Of a DNA stretch of 64,000 nt, positions 42,741 through 52,561 are shown piece after piece. Both the position numbers and the translations under genes were made by a program. The notes beneath the pieces were generated by a model. That model made no database searches. It was given only the letters and a program-made list of their open reading frames with translations, and was not told the origin of the DNA. Position 1 is the first letter of the stretch. Every line of letters begins with the position of its first letter. The DNA is from Eukaryota sp. TZLM1-RC (Eukaryota > Metamonada: BaSk clade). The stretch covers positions 2,088,550 through 2,152,549 of the forward strand of contig JAUPSS010000004.1 of assembly GCA_040285825.1 (NCBI GenBank), written 5' to 3'.

Positions 42741-44330
42741 TCCACTCATGACCTTGTCTCAGCTCAAATTTATAGCTTAAAAAAGAGAAGTTCCAATTTA
42801 GAGAGAATATAGTTTGTACTACACGCTATGTTTTAGGTAGCCAGAAGCAGCATTTGTAGATCTTGTCTGCTGGCAGATAGAATGAGAATTCTTTCAATTC
42901 AGATTAAGGTTCGAAAACCCACATGTATCACACTGGTGAGAAAATCACACCGCACCACACGTCATTTGTAAAATACATTTTATTAATAACAAGAACAATT
43001 TTTCCTATTAACAATCAACGTGAAATACTGAGCTTGCAACACTTTTAAGCCACCGCCCATGGTGTGTTTCTTTTATTCTACTCCTTCAGAAACCCACATT
43101 AGAGATTTTCTAACAGAAAAGATGCGGTACGAGTAATTGAGAGCTTGAAATGGTAACTGTTCAACACAGGGTTTTCATTCTGGACTTCTTAATTCTCATT
43201 TTCCTTGATCAACTTCTGTTGTTGCAATTTTCATATACCTATACCTGACTTGGTGAACACGAATAGTCTTGAAATACATAACTCACAAACAATATAACAA
43301 GGGCAAAAAGCACCATCGTTGTTTGAGATAATATTTTATAATATAATGGTTAAGGGTTACAAATTGATCACTGAACTACAAATGTAACTTACCACAAAAT
43401 CAAATATGTGACAGGGTGTTCGAATCTTAATCTGAGTTTAGGTTGGTGGTGAAAAGATTGCCACATTCTGGTTTTATATAGTTCATTGTGATTAGTTATT
43501 CAATTACAAAACAAAAGTCATAATTTGATACAACTTCATAAATGATGCTTCAATACTGAGGGCATTATGGGATGCTGATAAGAGAAAAAACTATCTTTAC
43601 TACATGTTATGGTATAATAGCTTGCAATAGTGAGAGTTGTAAATTCAGAAACATTGGTTCGACGTAGCTTTTCAAAAGAAATAAGCTGACATGCCTTAAT
43701 AAGTTTGCAATTGCTGAAAATAGAATGAGTGGTAATGAAAGGCCTCAATATCTATTCAGTAGATAGCTTTTGTAATTATGCCAATCGAAAATTGATCGTG
43801 TACTTGTAGGTAGATTCCCCAAACCATTGACCATTTCATAATTTGTAAAACTGTAATTTAAAAAAGAATAACAGTAGTTTTAATAAGCGATATTGATACT
43901 ACAGATCCAATGAACACACAAACTGTCGTTTGGTGATCAAACAAGTGATTAAAAAACAATTAAAAACAATGAAGAGTGTTCCAAATGAGAATTCATTTGT
44001 ACATATACTGTTGAAGAGAAACGAATGGAATGTAACTACAAAAAGAAACTACAACAAAAACATCGCACAATGATTGTTAGCAAATAGAGATACAAAAAGG
44101 TCAACAACAACACGTCTGTCAAAAAAACCTTGTCACTGTTGTTCCAATACCTTGTGTACTTGCTCCTCTGGCAACAGTAGAAAACAACCACCAACCAATG
44201 TGAAGCAAGGTGGTGTTGGAAGAGTTTGCGCATGTGTGGCACTAATTGCAGTTGATCTAGATTTTCTAGACTGTTTGAACAGCTTATAAGCATTCTTTGC
44301 TTGTGATTGAGGAGAAGTGGATGGCATCAT
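42741..44330. other. Unassigned AT-rich stretch
   Basis: Only short random frames. It contains a diverged copy (42906-42970) of the AAGGTTCGAAA/CACATGT phrase found in both helicase 3' flanks. At 44120-44220 a plus-strand frame is Cys-rich (KKPCHCCSNTLCTCSSGN), possibly a fragment of a zinc finger; not assignable. Confidence 0.4.
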
Positions 44331-44334
44331 TGAG

Positions 44335-44975
44335 AAGTGACAACTCAAACAAATGTAATATTGATTCCAATGCTCTCAACTTTTTTTTCCACATTCAATG
44401 CTCGTTACAGTACCACTGGTCTACAATTATCATGACTATTGAAGTGAGTAATCCTGTAAATATCCAGGGCACCGTTAATGTCCTTATCCCATAGTCGTCA
44501 AATGCATTGTTTTCACCTTGCAACAGATTGAGACTGATTCAATATCTTATTTTTTCAATTTCGAATTTTGTTTGAACATTCATGAGTTTTGTTCTGCAAA
44601 GGATCAGAATAATGTTCCTGTTTTTTAGCCATTCGTAAATCATTTTGTTAACCTGTTTTATGTTTGAATCCTTATCACTTTGAAATCACTTTGGTATTCC
44701 CTTTCCGTTGTTTACCACACAAGCAGCATTATTACTGGAACATTACATCTACGAAAAAGTCTTTGATACCAGCTCTGTCGAACATTCATCTCTGTCCCCT
44801 ACATAATCTGATTGTGATTATTTTACCTTTGTGATTTCTTTTGGTGTCTCAAACGAGATAGCCAATCACAATATTTTAACCATTATCTTTGAATTTCGCA
44901 TTAATCGGTTGATTTTGTTGACCTCACACTTTTGTTGATTTACCTATTTGAATAGATTGCATCTCTACTGTTGTT
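44335..44975 (-). pseudogene. Fanzor/TnpB-like C-terminal region, decayed (relic 5)
   Basis: Minus strand, several frames. Near 44.87 kb NIVIGYLV, a stop and DTKRNHKGK align with NIVIGFGDWDAKTNRKCK of relic 6. From 44490 the frame WDKDINGALDIYRITHF then CRPVVL gives the third RuvC motif with aspartate kept (44480-44482) and the R-P tail typical of Fanzor C-termini. Stops and frame changes are frequent. It shares DNA-level similarity with 61255-61480. Confidence 0.55.
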
Positions 44976-45353
44976 GTACAAGTACAACATTAAACCTGTT
45001 CATTGTAGATATTGGAATGAGTAATATTTTCATAAAATCCAGCACTCAAAAAATATTGATTTATAGAGACTTCAAAGGGAAAATAATAAACCAAAGAAAC
45101 TAAATTGGAGAATAACGACTTTAATATTTCGTTTTTTTGAGCACATGTCTATTATCTCGATATTATTGTCAATATTCAAAAACTACCGAAAAAACTAAAT
45201 AATTCCTAACACACCAAACTGAAAGTACTTAGATGATAATACCATTCCATTCTCTTACTTCATCAACATAAGAGAATGTTCAAAACAAGTAATGAAAACA
45301 TAAAATGATGGGCACCGTTGCTATTTTTATTTAATAATGATATTATTACTATT

Positions 45354-46064
45354 TTATTGATTCTTTAATTTTGCATTATCAAAACCAAAAGCGACGGATA
45401 AAAGAAGGGTATTCATTAAACAGCCAACAAAACTAGCAAGAACTACGTCCCTATTACCGGTACTGAGAAGAGTGTACAAACGCACATAGTTCCCAAATGT
45501 CATCAGTGAAAGAGACAACAGGCTGACTGAGTTGCTTGACTTGGATTTGATGATTTTGGAGATTTGAAGCACTTTCGATACGATCCCGAGTGTAATTACC
45601 AATTTATGAAGGTAACTGAGCAAAGATATATTAACTAAGTTGGAGAAAATGACAAAGTTCAGCAACATGGCTAGGAAAAGTAATAAAGTTGATCCAATAT
45701 TGAAGGAAAAAATAACACACAAACACAAAATAACCAAGGTTTGCCCATATAAGGGGAAAGCTTCAGCAAAACTCTTAATAGGAAGATTACTTCTGAGAGA
45801 GAAACTAATCCCTATAGCATAACACAATAGGTCCACAATGACACTGGGGAGGGAGATTTCCTTTGATGACCGAGTGGAAAGAAGTTTAATGACCTGTGGA
45901 AGCTTGACAATAGAAGAAAAGAGGAGTATAGCAACAGAAACAGCAAGTACGAAGGATTCTTTGAAACAATGCTTGTCCATGAGGTTAAAGTCAACCAGAT
46001 AAGTGGTTAAACATTGCTCAGAGAAACCTAGCCAATGCAGAAACCAGTAAAATGCACTGATCAT
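45354..46064 (-). CDS. MPDU1-like PQ-loop membrane protein
   Basis: 236 codons, close to the usual 240-250. The first PQ-loop SIVKLPQVIKLLSTRSSKEI (Pro-Gln at 56-57) and SLPSVIVDLLCYAIG are followed by PLYGQTLVILCL; the second, degenerate loop is SKVLQISKIIKSKSSNSVSL with LTTFGNYVRLYTLL-like sequence. About seven membrane spans. Human MPDU1 has the same layout and is needed for use of dolichol-phosphate mannose and glucose in the ER lumen, so a role in N-glycan or GPI precursor assembly is inferred. The start codon lies only 62 bp from the 3' end of an upstream retroelement insertion in the same orientation. Confidence 0.85.
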   Translation of the reverse strand: MISAFYWFLHWLGFSEQCLTTYLVDFNLMDKHCFKESFVLAVSVAILLFSSIVKLPQVIKLLSTRSSKEISLPSVIVDLLCYAIGISFSLRSNLPIKSFAEAFPLYGQTLVILCLCVIFSFNIGSTLLLFLAMLLNFVIFSNLVNISLLSYLHKLVITLGIVSKVLQISKIIKSKSSNSVSLLSLSLMTFGNYVRLYTLLSTGNRDVVLASFVGCLMNTLLLSVAFGFDNAKLKNQ

Positions 46065-46125
46065 GTTCTAATTAAGTTGTTGAGTTGTAATAAATGTTCT
46101 TTGACACTGAAGTAATCAATAAGTA

Positions 46126-47645
46126 TTTATTGAATTTGCACACTTATTAAAATGAATTCATAACTAATGGGACGAAAATCATTGAACCAAGATTTCCTCC
46201 GCAAAGTCTTGATCTGCTTGCTGTCTAGCTAAAGCTTCTCTAATTCGATTGAAAAACCGAGGTAATCTATTAATGATGGCAAATTGAATCCGAAAGCGCC
46301 ATAAAAAAATATCAAATCTTTTCATTGTTTTTTCTTGAACCATTTTTTGGAAGTCATTCAAAAAAGTTTCTGCTTCTACTGATAGTCTTCCGTTTATCGA
46401 AAATGAGAAAGCAATAAAAACTAGTTGTGTATTTCTACCAGCATTAGCCTCTTCGACATCGTTGTCATATTTTCTATGTTTTTCTTTAGCTTTAAATTCA
46501 AGAGCACCTACAGGATTAAATTTTCTTCTGTGAACCAAAGTATCGTTTGCAACATTACATGAGACAAAGTCAACAATAGCTTCAGAATTATCAATCCAAT
46601 CACAGTATACATCACCTCTATCATCAGAACCAAAATTATTCAGAGAAAGTGTTTCTTTCAGCAGGGGCTCTTTGATACACGATATCCTTGCAGTTTGTGC
46701 CATATTGAAAACAGTGTCTCTAACAGCATCATGTAATGAAGAACGATAAGTTATCAATTTAGAGCAATTTAGAGCATGGCGCAAAGGAGTTGAGGTGAAT
46801 TCGAACAAATACATTTTTCTTTTGATAATAATTGGTTAATGGGGATGTTCAAATATAATCTCATTTTTGTTACAAATGCTTCATTAGTGGCACACAATCC
46901 AAATCTTCGTGGTACAATGGTTACAAAAAGTGAAGAATCTGACACCTTGTTTTCACAAACACCCTTTTCCAATAACAATGAGTGAAGATCTTGATTTAAA
47001 ACAGCCGAGCTGCAAATATTATTATAAAGATCGTTTTCATACATTCCAGTCAATCTTTTCTGTAATGTTCGAAGAGTGTACTTCAAATTTAAAACATTTT
47101 TTTCTGGAACATTGCCATTGAATGATTGGGGAAAACATCGACCCCATTTTTCTACATCAATTCTTGAAATTTCTTCATTTAATGCAAAAACAGTGGAACT
47201 TTGCGTTGTCATCAATAAATCTTCCCAATCTGCAAATCTTTCGGAAAACTCAAAGATTGCATTTCTGCATCCACCAACAAAAGCACACGAGGTAAGAATA
47301 GAAGCCTTCGTCCACCCTAAACCACCATAATGTGGACTAAGGTAAGCATGATCTGGAATTTGAAACATTTTACATCCCAGTAATTGAGACAGAACTTTTG
47401 CACGTAACTCATTAAACTTTTGAGCCAAAAGCCTAGTGACGAGAGGATTTGTAGATCGAATTATATGATTAAAATTGGAACTAAAACACAGTCTTATAAT
47501 GGTAAATTTGATGTGTTTTTTTATATCTAAATTCATCATTCGGTCAATTTTGTCAGAAATTGAGTTCAACTTTTCAAACAATTTTTTGGTAATTTCATCA
47601 TTATTTCCTAAAAACGAACCCAAATGACGAATAGCATCAATTGAA
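46126..47645 (-). mobile_element. R2-type retroelement, 5'-truncated insertion
   Basis: C-terminal half of the element protein, from LGSFLGNNDEITKKLF (47.6 kb) to QADQDFAEEILVQ (46.18 kb), then the 3' end at 46126. Close to copy C. A single missing base near 46.79 kb splits it into two frames at the C-x-C...H finger. The 5' break at about 47645 is abrupt, as expected of incomplete reverse transcription. No clear target duplication was found. It separates S4e (ends 47919) from the MPDU1-like gene. Confidence 0.85.
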
Positions 47646-47918
47646 AACTCAGATTCAAATTCATCACAATTTTTTTAAAAAAAATATAATTATATATTGT
47701 ATAATTATATTTCACAATATTTTTACCGAAGTTTACAAATTAAGATCTTGTTCTGTGTCAATTGACAGTGTCACTATTCATGTTTAGCTGTTCAGTGATA
47801 ACACGTTGAAAAATCACAAACTGTAGAATGTGTATTGACATCCAAAATCTACTTTTCTTCACAAAAAAAACATGATAACAAATTGATCGAACAAAAACTA
47901 TGACTATTTGCTGGTAAA

Positions 47919-48743
47919 TTAAACACGCATCTTGTTTTCGAAGTTCTTTTCGAGGCGAACTCTTCTGTCTTCCAAAATATCAACCTTGATACCCTTGTTT
48001 TTGGGAAGAGAGATCATAGCCTTGGTTCCCTTTCCAATAACGAAGACGTTGCTGAGACGAGTAGCGAAAGTGTTTCCAGCGGCATCCTTAATGTGAACCA
48101 TTTCAAAAGAACCAGGATGTCTTTCACGGTGAGAAATGATACCAATTCTACCCATGTTGTTACCACCAGTGATCATACATAGATTACCCAAATCGAATTT
48201 AACAAAATCTACGGGACGACCAGTGCGGAGATCAACCTTGACGGTGTCATGAACTTTGATATCGGGATCGGGATATCTGATAGTACGACCGTCATGAGTA
48301 ACAATGTAGGGAATACCACGGGGTCCAAGTTGTTGTTTCTTGATACGGCAAAGCTTGAAAGTAGCTTCATCACTGCTGATTTTATGGACAAGGAAACGAC
48401 CCTTAACGTCATAAAGAAGACGGAACTTTTCGTCGGTCTTTTCGATCTCGATAACGTCCATGAAACCGGCGGGATAGGTGCTGTCAGTTCTGACCTTACC
48501 GTCAACCTTGATCATTAGGTTCTTAACGATATAGATGACCTCACGGCGAGTCAAAGCGTACTTCAGACGGTTGCGGAGAAGAACGATGAGGGGAATACAT
48601 TCGCGGAGCTTGTGGGGACCGGGAGTGGGACGAGGTGCCTAATGTAAATAACATATTATACAACAAACCCAGGTACCACTGAGCTTATCCAACATCCAAT
48701 GGTTGGGAGCGGCAAGACGCTTGAGATGTTTAGCGGAGGGCAT
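47919..48743 (-). CDS. RPS4: 40S ribosomal protein S4e, two exons
   Basis: Exon 1 48743-48669 (25 codons, [20 protein letters not shown]...), intron 48668-48639, exon 2 48638-47919; 264 residues, as in other eukaryotes (263 in human). Conserved blocks: [69 protein letters not shown] and FVIGKG. It spans the S4 RNA-binding fold, the central S4e domain and the KOW motif, and is part of the small ribosomal subunit body. Codons are clearly biased toward G/C-ending ones compared with neighbours, as expected of a highly expressed gene. The N-terminus is slightly unusual (family: MARGPKKHLKR), so the exact start could change if a further upstream exon exists. Confidence 0.95.
48639..48668 (-). other. 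30-nt intron in S4e
   Basis: Sense strand starts GTTTGTTG and ends ATTTACATTAG. Removing it joins SGTW to APRP, the order seen in all S4e proteins. Confidence 0.9.
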
Positions 48744-48748
48744 ATTTC

Positions 48749-48776
48749 CTGCGGTCAGAGAAAAGAGATTCCAAAC
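48749..48776 (-). other. Possible 28-nt intron in the S4e 5' leader
   Basis: Sense strand starts GTTTGG and ends TCTGACCGCAG, 5 nt before the ATG. Donor and branch/acceptor block fit the coding intron of the same gene. Not tested by protein alignment because it lies in the leader. Confidence 0.45.
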
Positions 48777-48824
48777 CTTAAAATGAAGAAGGAAGAAGAG
48801 AGTCCAATTCTCACCACTCCTCAT

Positions 48825-49471
48825 TTCATTATCATTTGAACATCAATACTGCACCCCTCCTCCGTTGATAGTACCCAGCTGTACATTACAACATTGTCTG
48901 TTCCTTTTTCGAATACATTTTATTTTCTACCACTATATTGTATCACTTATCGTTCTTGGTAATGAAATTTCATAGCATATTGTTTATTGTTGTCAATCAA
49001 CAACTTGACGGTAAATGGTTAGTGATTCTGTTCCTTCTAGTGTTTTTTTGATTTAATTATCTCTGTTCTTTTTGAATATTTTTTTCTTCAGTTCCAATCC
49101 AAAGTTACTCTGTTGCTGACTCTGTACTAGAATTATTTAGATTTTAAGAAATTCTCTTAATTCAGTGACCATCTAGTGTCAACAATTACGAGCTTTTGAA
49201 GTAGATGGTAGAAATAAGCTCATTGCGACACTCGATATCTGTAATAAACAGAAAAAAAAACATACTGTCATTCATTTCATTTTGCACATCATAAATGCTA
49301 TATTTTGATTTAATTTAACATTCATATTAAAGAAGTCAGTTTTTCAATTCGTAGCATACATTTCTGAATTCATCCAATAGGAAAATTCCCGCCTCAACGT
49401 CACCAGTACACTCCCTTGACGAGTGATCTCACCAGGTTACTGTTTATTGACGTTCATAGCATATTTAGCTG
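48825..49471. other. Divergent promoter region between S4e and EF-hand gene
   Basis: About 650 bp with no coding character, between two genes pointing away from each other, so it should hold both promoters. No motif can be named with confidence. Confidence 0.5.
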
Positions 49472-51460
49472 ATGTCTTTCATCAATAGGTCGGTTACACC
49501 ATTGAAACGGCGCCAGCTTCCCAAAACTGAACCTTCGACACCTACTAATGTTCCTGCATCTTCCTTCCGTCCTTCTGAGTATCTTAAAACACCTGAAAAT
49601 GATTTTGTCCCTGCTACCAACATCGATGAGCGAACAACCAAACACTCCAGCTTTCGGCTTCGGTTATTGGAACTTGAAAACTCACTGAAACGGCCGGAAC
49701 CATCAGATTCCTCTGAGCCTACCCAGGTTAACGATCCCCATCTCTCTTTGTACAATAACTTTCTCAAATCTTTGACCCGAAGATCCCCACAACGAAGACG
49801 TCCTCGTCCTCAATTCATCAATGATGTCAATGAAATATCAGACGCAAACACACTCCAACGGGATACTCCTGAGCAAATCAAGTATATTGGAAACTTTGAT
49901 TATCGCAAAGGGTCCGACGAAGGTAAGGCGCGTGTTTTTGAACGTTCCAATGGCTTTGCAGAATCAGTGCCTCTACCAAAACACTCTAAAAAAGTGCCTC
50001 GCATTGTTTCCCGATCAAGACCAAAATCATGTCCGAAAAAACTTGACCACAACGACACATCACGTGATAACTTCCTTGAACATACTATGGAGCCACTACC
50101 CACCGCCTCCCCTCGAACAAAGAAGTTCACCGCATCCAGGTTAGTTGACAGTGTTCATGAAGATGCTCTCATAAAGGAAGCTGCCTCTGTGTCTGGAAAT
50201 GTCCATAATCTACGTAAACTTTTGAGGAATTATGATTTGGATGGAGATGGTTATCTAACGACCCAAGAATATACGACTGCACTCAGGTCTTTAAATATTA
50301 ATGTTCCAGTCAACAATCAATCAAGTTCATCAACAAAATTGGTTGATTGTAATAATATAATATCCAAGGCAAATGCTTTGGTATTCAATCAAACCAGAAG
50401 ATTTATGAGAAATAGGGCAAGGAGTCCGTTTGCTCAATCAGGAGAGTCTGTTCCTTTTAGGGAAGGTGCAGTTTATAGGAAGAGTATTCCCGACTCTGAT
50501 GTTGTTAACCCGGTCAACTATCTCCAATCATCAAAGTACTCAAAACCCAATAGGAAACCCAGTTCTCCTCAATCTGAAGTGGTTTCCGCAAGAACTAGAA
50601 CTCCAATTAAAACGCGGGTAGTTCATCCTGAATCTCATGATATTCTGGCAATTGATGTACCTCCACAAACCATCGATACCCAAAAGATGACCTCCACATA
50701 TGATTCCAATGCTCTTTCTTCTGTTCTAGCTACTATGGATGCTGAGAAGCACCCTCCAGTAGAAAAACCCAGACGTTTATTAAGACCACGATCTGCTCCT
50801 TCCAGGCAACGAAGTCGTGATTTTTCCAAGGATGAGGTTGATATTGCTGCTAAAATTGAGCTTCGATTACGTAAGCACCCACTTAGATTGAAACATCAGG
50901 TATTGGGAGATTCTCTCAATGGTAAAATGCCAGTCAACAGTCTTCAAGATTCTTTTAAGTGTGCTGGTGTTCATCTAGATAAGAACGCTTTTGAAAAAAT
51001 AACACAAAATTATAAAACTTCTGAAGGTCTTGTTGATTGTGTCAAGCTGACAGATGAATTGCCTGAGATGTCACAGCAAATCACTAGAAAAAGTTATGAT
51101 TTCCCTCCTCATGTGTTTGCAAAACGGTCTCCTTCCCAACACATGAAACGCACAACAGGTAGTTCTAAGCCTCCAGGTTTTGTTCTTCCACCATCTGAAA
51201 AGGAACAAGATTTCATCTCTCACCATAAAAAGAAGTTTCCACCACCCTCAACTGTTGTTGGAAACTTGATTAAACAGGATTCCAGCAACCCACAACGGAG
51301 GTTTCGTGAACGACCACGTTCTGCTCCAAATCCTGCTCGTAAAGCGTTTATAGAGAACAATCAGAGTCAAATTTGTCTTACACAACAAAATGAACCTGTT
51401 ACATACCGTCGGCGTCTACGTGGTGTGGAGAATGCTCCTCCAAGCAACGGAATATTTTAA
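49472..51460 (+). CDS. EF-hand protein with long disordered basic regions
   Basis: 662 codons, ATG at 49472, no intron. Residues ~252-270 give one clear EF-hand loop, DLDGDGYLTTQE (from residue ~255), preceded by a helix LRKLLRNY; the Asp, Gly and Glu calcium ligands are in place. A second region, SLQDSFKCAGVHLDKNAFEKI at ~490-510, resembles a degenerate partner. The rest is Pro/Ser/Arg-rich and predicted disordered, with a recurring R-P-R/K-S-x-P motif: SRSRPKSCPKK (~185), LRPRSAPSRQRS (~438), RERPRSAPNPARK (~613). That motif type occurs in microtubule- and cilium-associated proteins, so a cytoskeletal, calcium-responsive role is possible; this is inference. The family is otherwise unknown to me. 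The 3' end converges with NAC-beta, 186 bp apart. Confidence 0.85.
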   Translation: MSFINRSVTPLKRRQLPKTEPSTPTNVPASSFRPSEYLKTPENDFVPATNIDERTTKHSSFRLRLLELENSLKRPEPSDSSEPTQVNDPHLSLYNNFLKSLTRRSPQRRRPRPQFINDVNEISDANTLQRDTPEQIKYIGNFDYRKGSDEGKARVFERSNGFAESVPLPKHSKKVPRIVSRSRPKSCPKKLDHNDTSRDNFLEHTMEPLPTASPRTKKFTASRLVDSVHEDALIKEAASVSGNVHNLRKLLRNYDLDGDGYLTTQEYTTALRSLNINVPVNNQSSSSTKLVDCNNIISKANALVFNQTRRFMRNRARSPFAQSGESVPFREGAVYRKSIPDSDVVNPVNYLQSSKYSKPNRKPSSPQSEVVSARTRTPIKTRVVHPESHDILAIDVPPQTIDTQKMTSTYDSNALSSVLATMDAEKHPPVEKPRRLLRPRSAPSRQRSRDFSKDEVDIAAKIELRLRKHPLRLKHQVLGDSLNGKMPVNSLQDSFKCAGVHLDKNAFEKITQNYKTSEGLVDCVKLTDELPEMSQQITRKSYDFPPHVFAKRSPSQHMKRTTGSSKPPGFVLPPSEKEQDFISHHKKKFPPPSTVVGNLIKQDSSNPQRRFRERPRSAPNPARKAFIENNQSQICLTQQNEPVTYRRRLRGVENAPPSNGIF

Positions 51461-51646
51461 TATGTAATGTTATGTATTTGTATTATTAATTAGTCTCGAA
51501 TTTTGAAACAACCAACACTTATTGTGCAATAAACATCTGTACTTGATTAATTTGTATGTATTGTGTATCCGTGACGACCATGATTAAACAACCATGCAAA
51601 GTGAGCAAAACTACTGATTAAAAAAAGGCAAGGGAGCAACGAACGC

Positions 51647-52178
51647 TTACTCTTCCTTAGAGGGTTCTTCGTCCTTAGTCTCTTCTTCCACAGTTTTTTC
51701 TTGTTCTTGAGCATACTGTTCGAAGTTTTCGGTCTCTAGAGGGGGAACATCTTCCGTTTCACCAGTTTTAACACCAGCTTGTTCAGCAACTGCTTTAATT
51801 TGTTCAAATTGTTTGGGTCCTAACTGGTAGAGCACATCAGGGAGCAATTCACTCATTGACTTCTCCTCAGGACGGCCAGAAATGACGTAGGTGTTGGCAT
51901 TGGGATTTGCTTGCACTATGTTGAGACAAAGATAAATGAAATATACCCTTGGGCTTGGTGAAGTGGAGAATGCGATCGGCACCGGTCTCATCAAAGAAGT
52001 TAGCTTCTTCTACTCCGGGGATGTCTTGAATGTTTAAGCGTTTAAGATGACCCTGGAGTTTAGGATCTGCGGCAGCAACACGCTGGGGGGCTGGGCGTTG
52101 TTTTCTTCTAGGTTGTCCCTTACCTCCAGTACGAGCGGCACTTCTAAGTTTGGCGATTTTTTCTTGATCAACAGGCAT
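51647..52178 (-). CDS. BTF3: Nascent polypeptide-associated complex subunit beta (BTF3), two exons
   Basis: Exon 1 52178-51947, intron 51946-51916 (31 nt), exon 2 51915-51647; 166 residues. It starts MPVDQEKIAKL; the basic ribosome-binding motif RTGGKGQPRRKQRPAPQ is followed by the NAC domain (LKRLNIQDIPGVEEANFF, then FTKPKVQANPNANTYVISG across the intron), and ends in an acidic tail (EEETKDEEPSKEE). NAC binds nascent chains at the ribosomal tunnel together with NAC-alpha, which is not in this window. G/C-ending codons are common, as in S4e. Confidence 0.93.
51916..51946 (-). other. 31-nt intron in NAC-beta
   Basis: Sense strand starts GTATATTTC and ends TCTCAACATAG. Splicing gives KPKVQANPNANTY, matching the family; reading through would change frame. 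Confidence 0.9.
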
Positions 52179-52561
52179 CAGCACAATATTGAAATTGAGA
52201 AAGAAAAGGGGAGCGTGTATTCCCAGTACTGTGAATTTCACATATCATGCATTACCTTGTGAAATTCACTCCTATTTTCAACTGTGTCAATGTCTACTCA
52301 CAGGCTGTAAGAGACATGTAACATCATTTGACAAAGACAATCATGATCTTCATCAACGGGCTACCTCTCTTAAATACACCCACTGCTTTCACAGAACAAA
52401 GCCTCGCGACTTGATGTATCTAAGTGGATCTACCAAATGCTACTAAGGCATTTGTAGATCGGTCTCAAAAGATTTTCAAAATAATCAAAAATAAAATAAA
52501 AAACTCAAAATAAAATTTAAGTTTTTTAAAAAAATTGTTTCTGTATGCCCACGTTCCCTTT

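Noticed and set aside
44120-44260. Cys-rich plus-strand frame as another Fanzor zinc finger
   Set aside because: No glutamate motif before it and no third RuvC motif after it; composition alone is not enough.
47660-47730. AT-rich palindromic stretch near 47.7 kb as an origin or terminator
   Set aside because: Simple A/T runs such as TATAATTATA are common throughout this genome; no specific structure.
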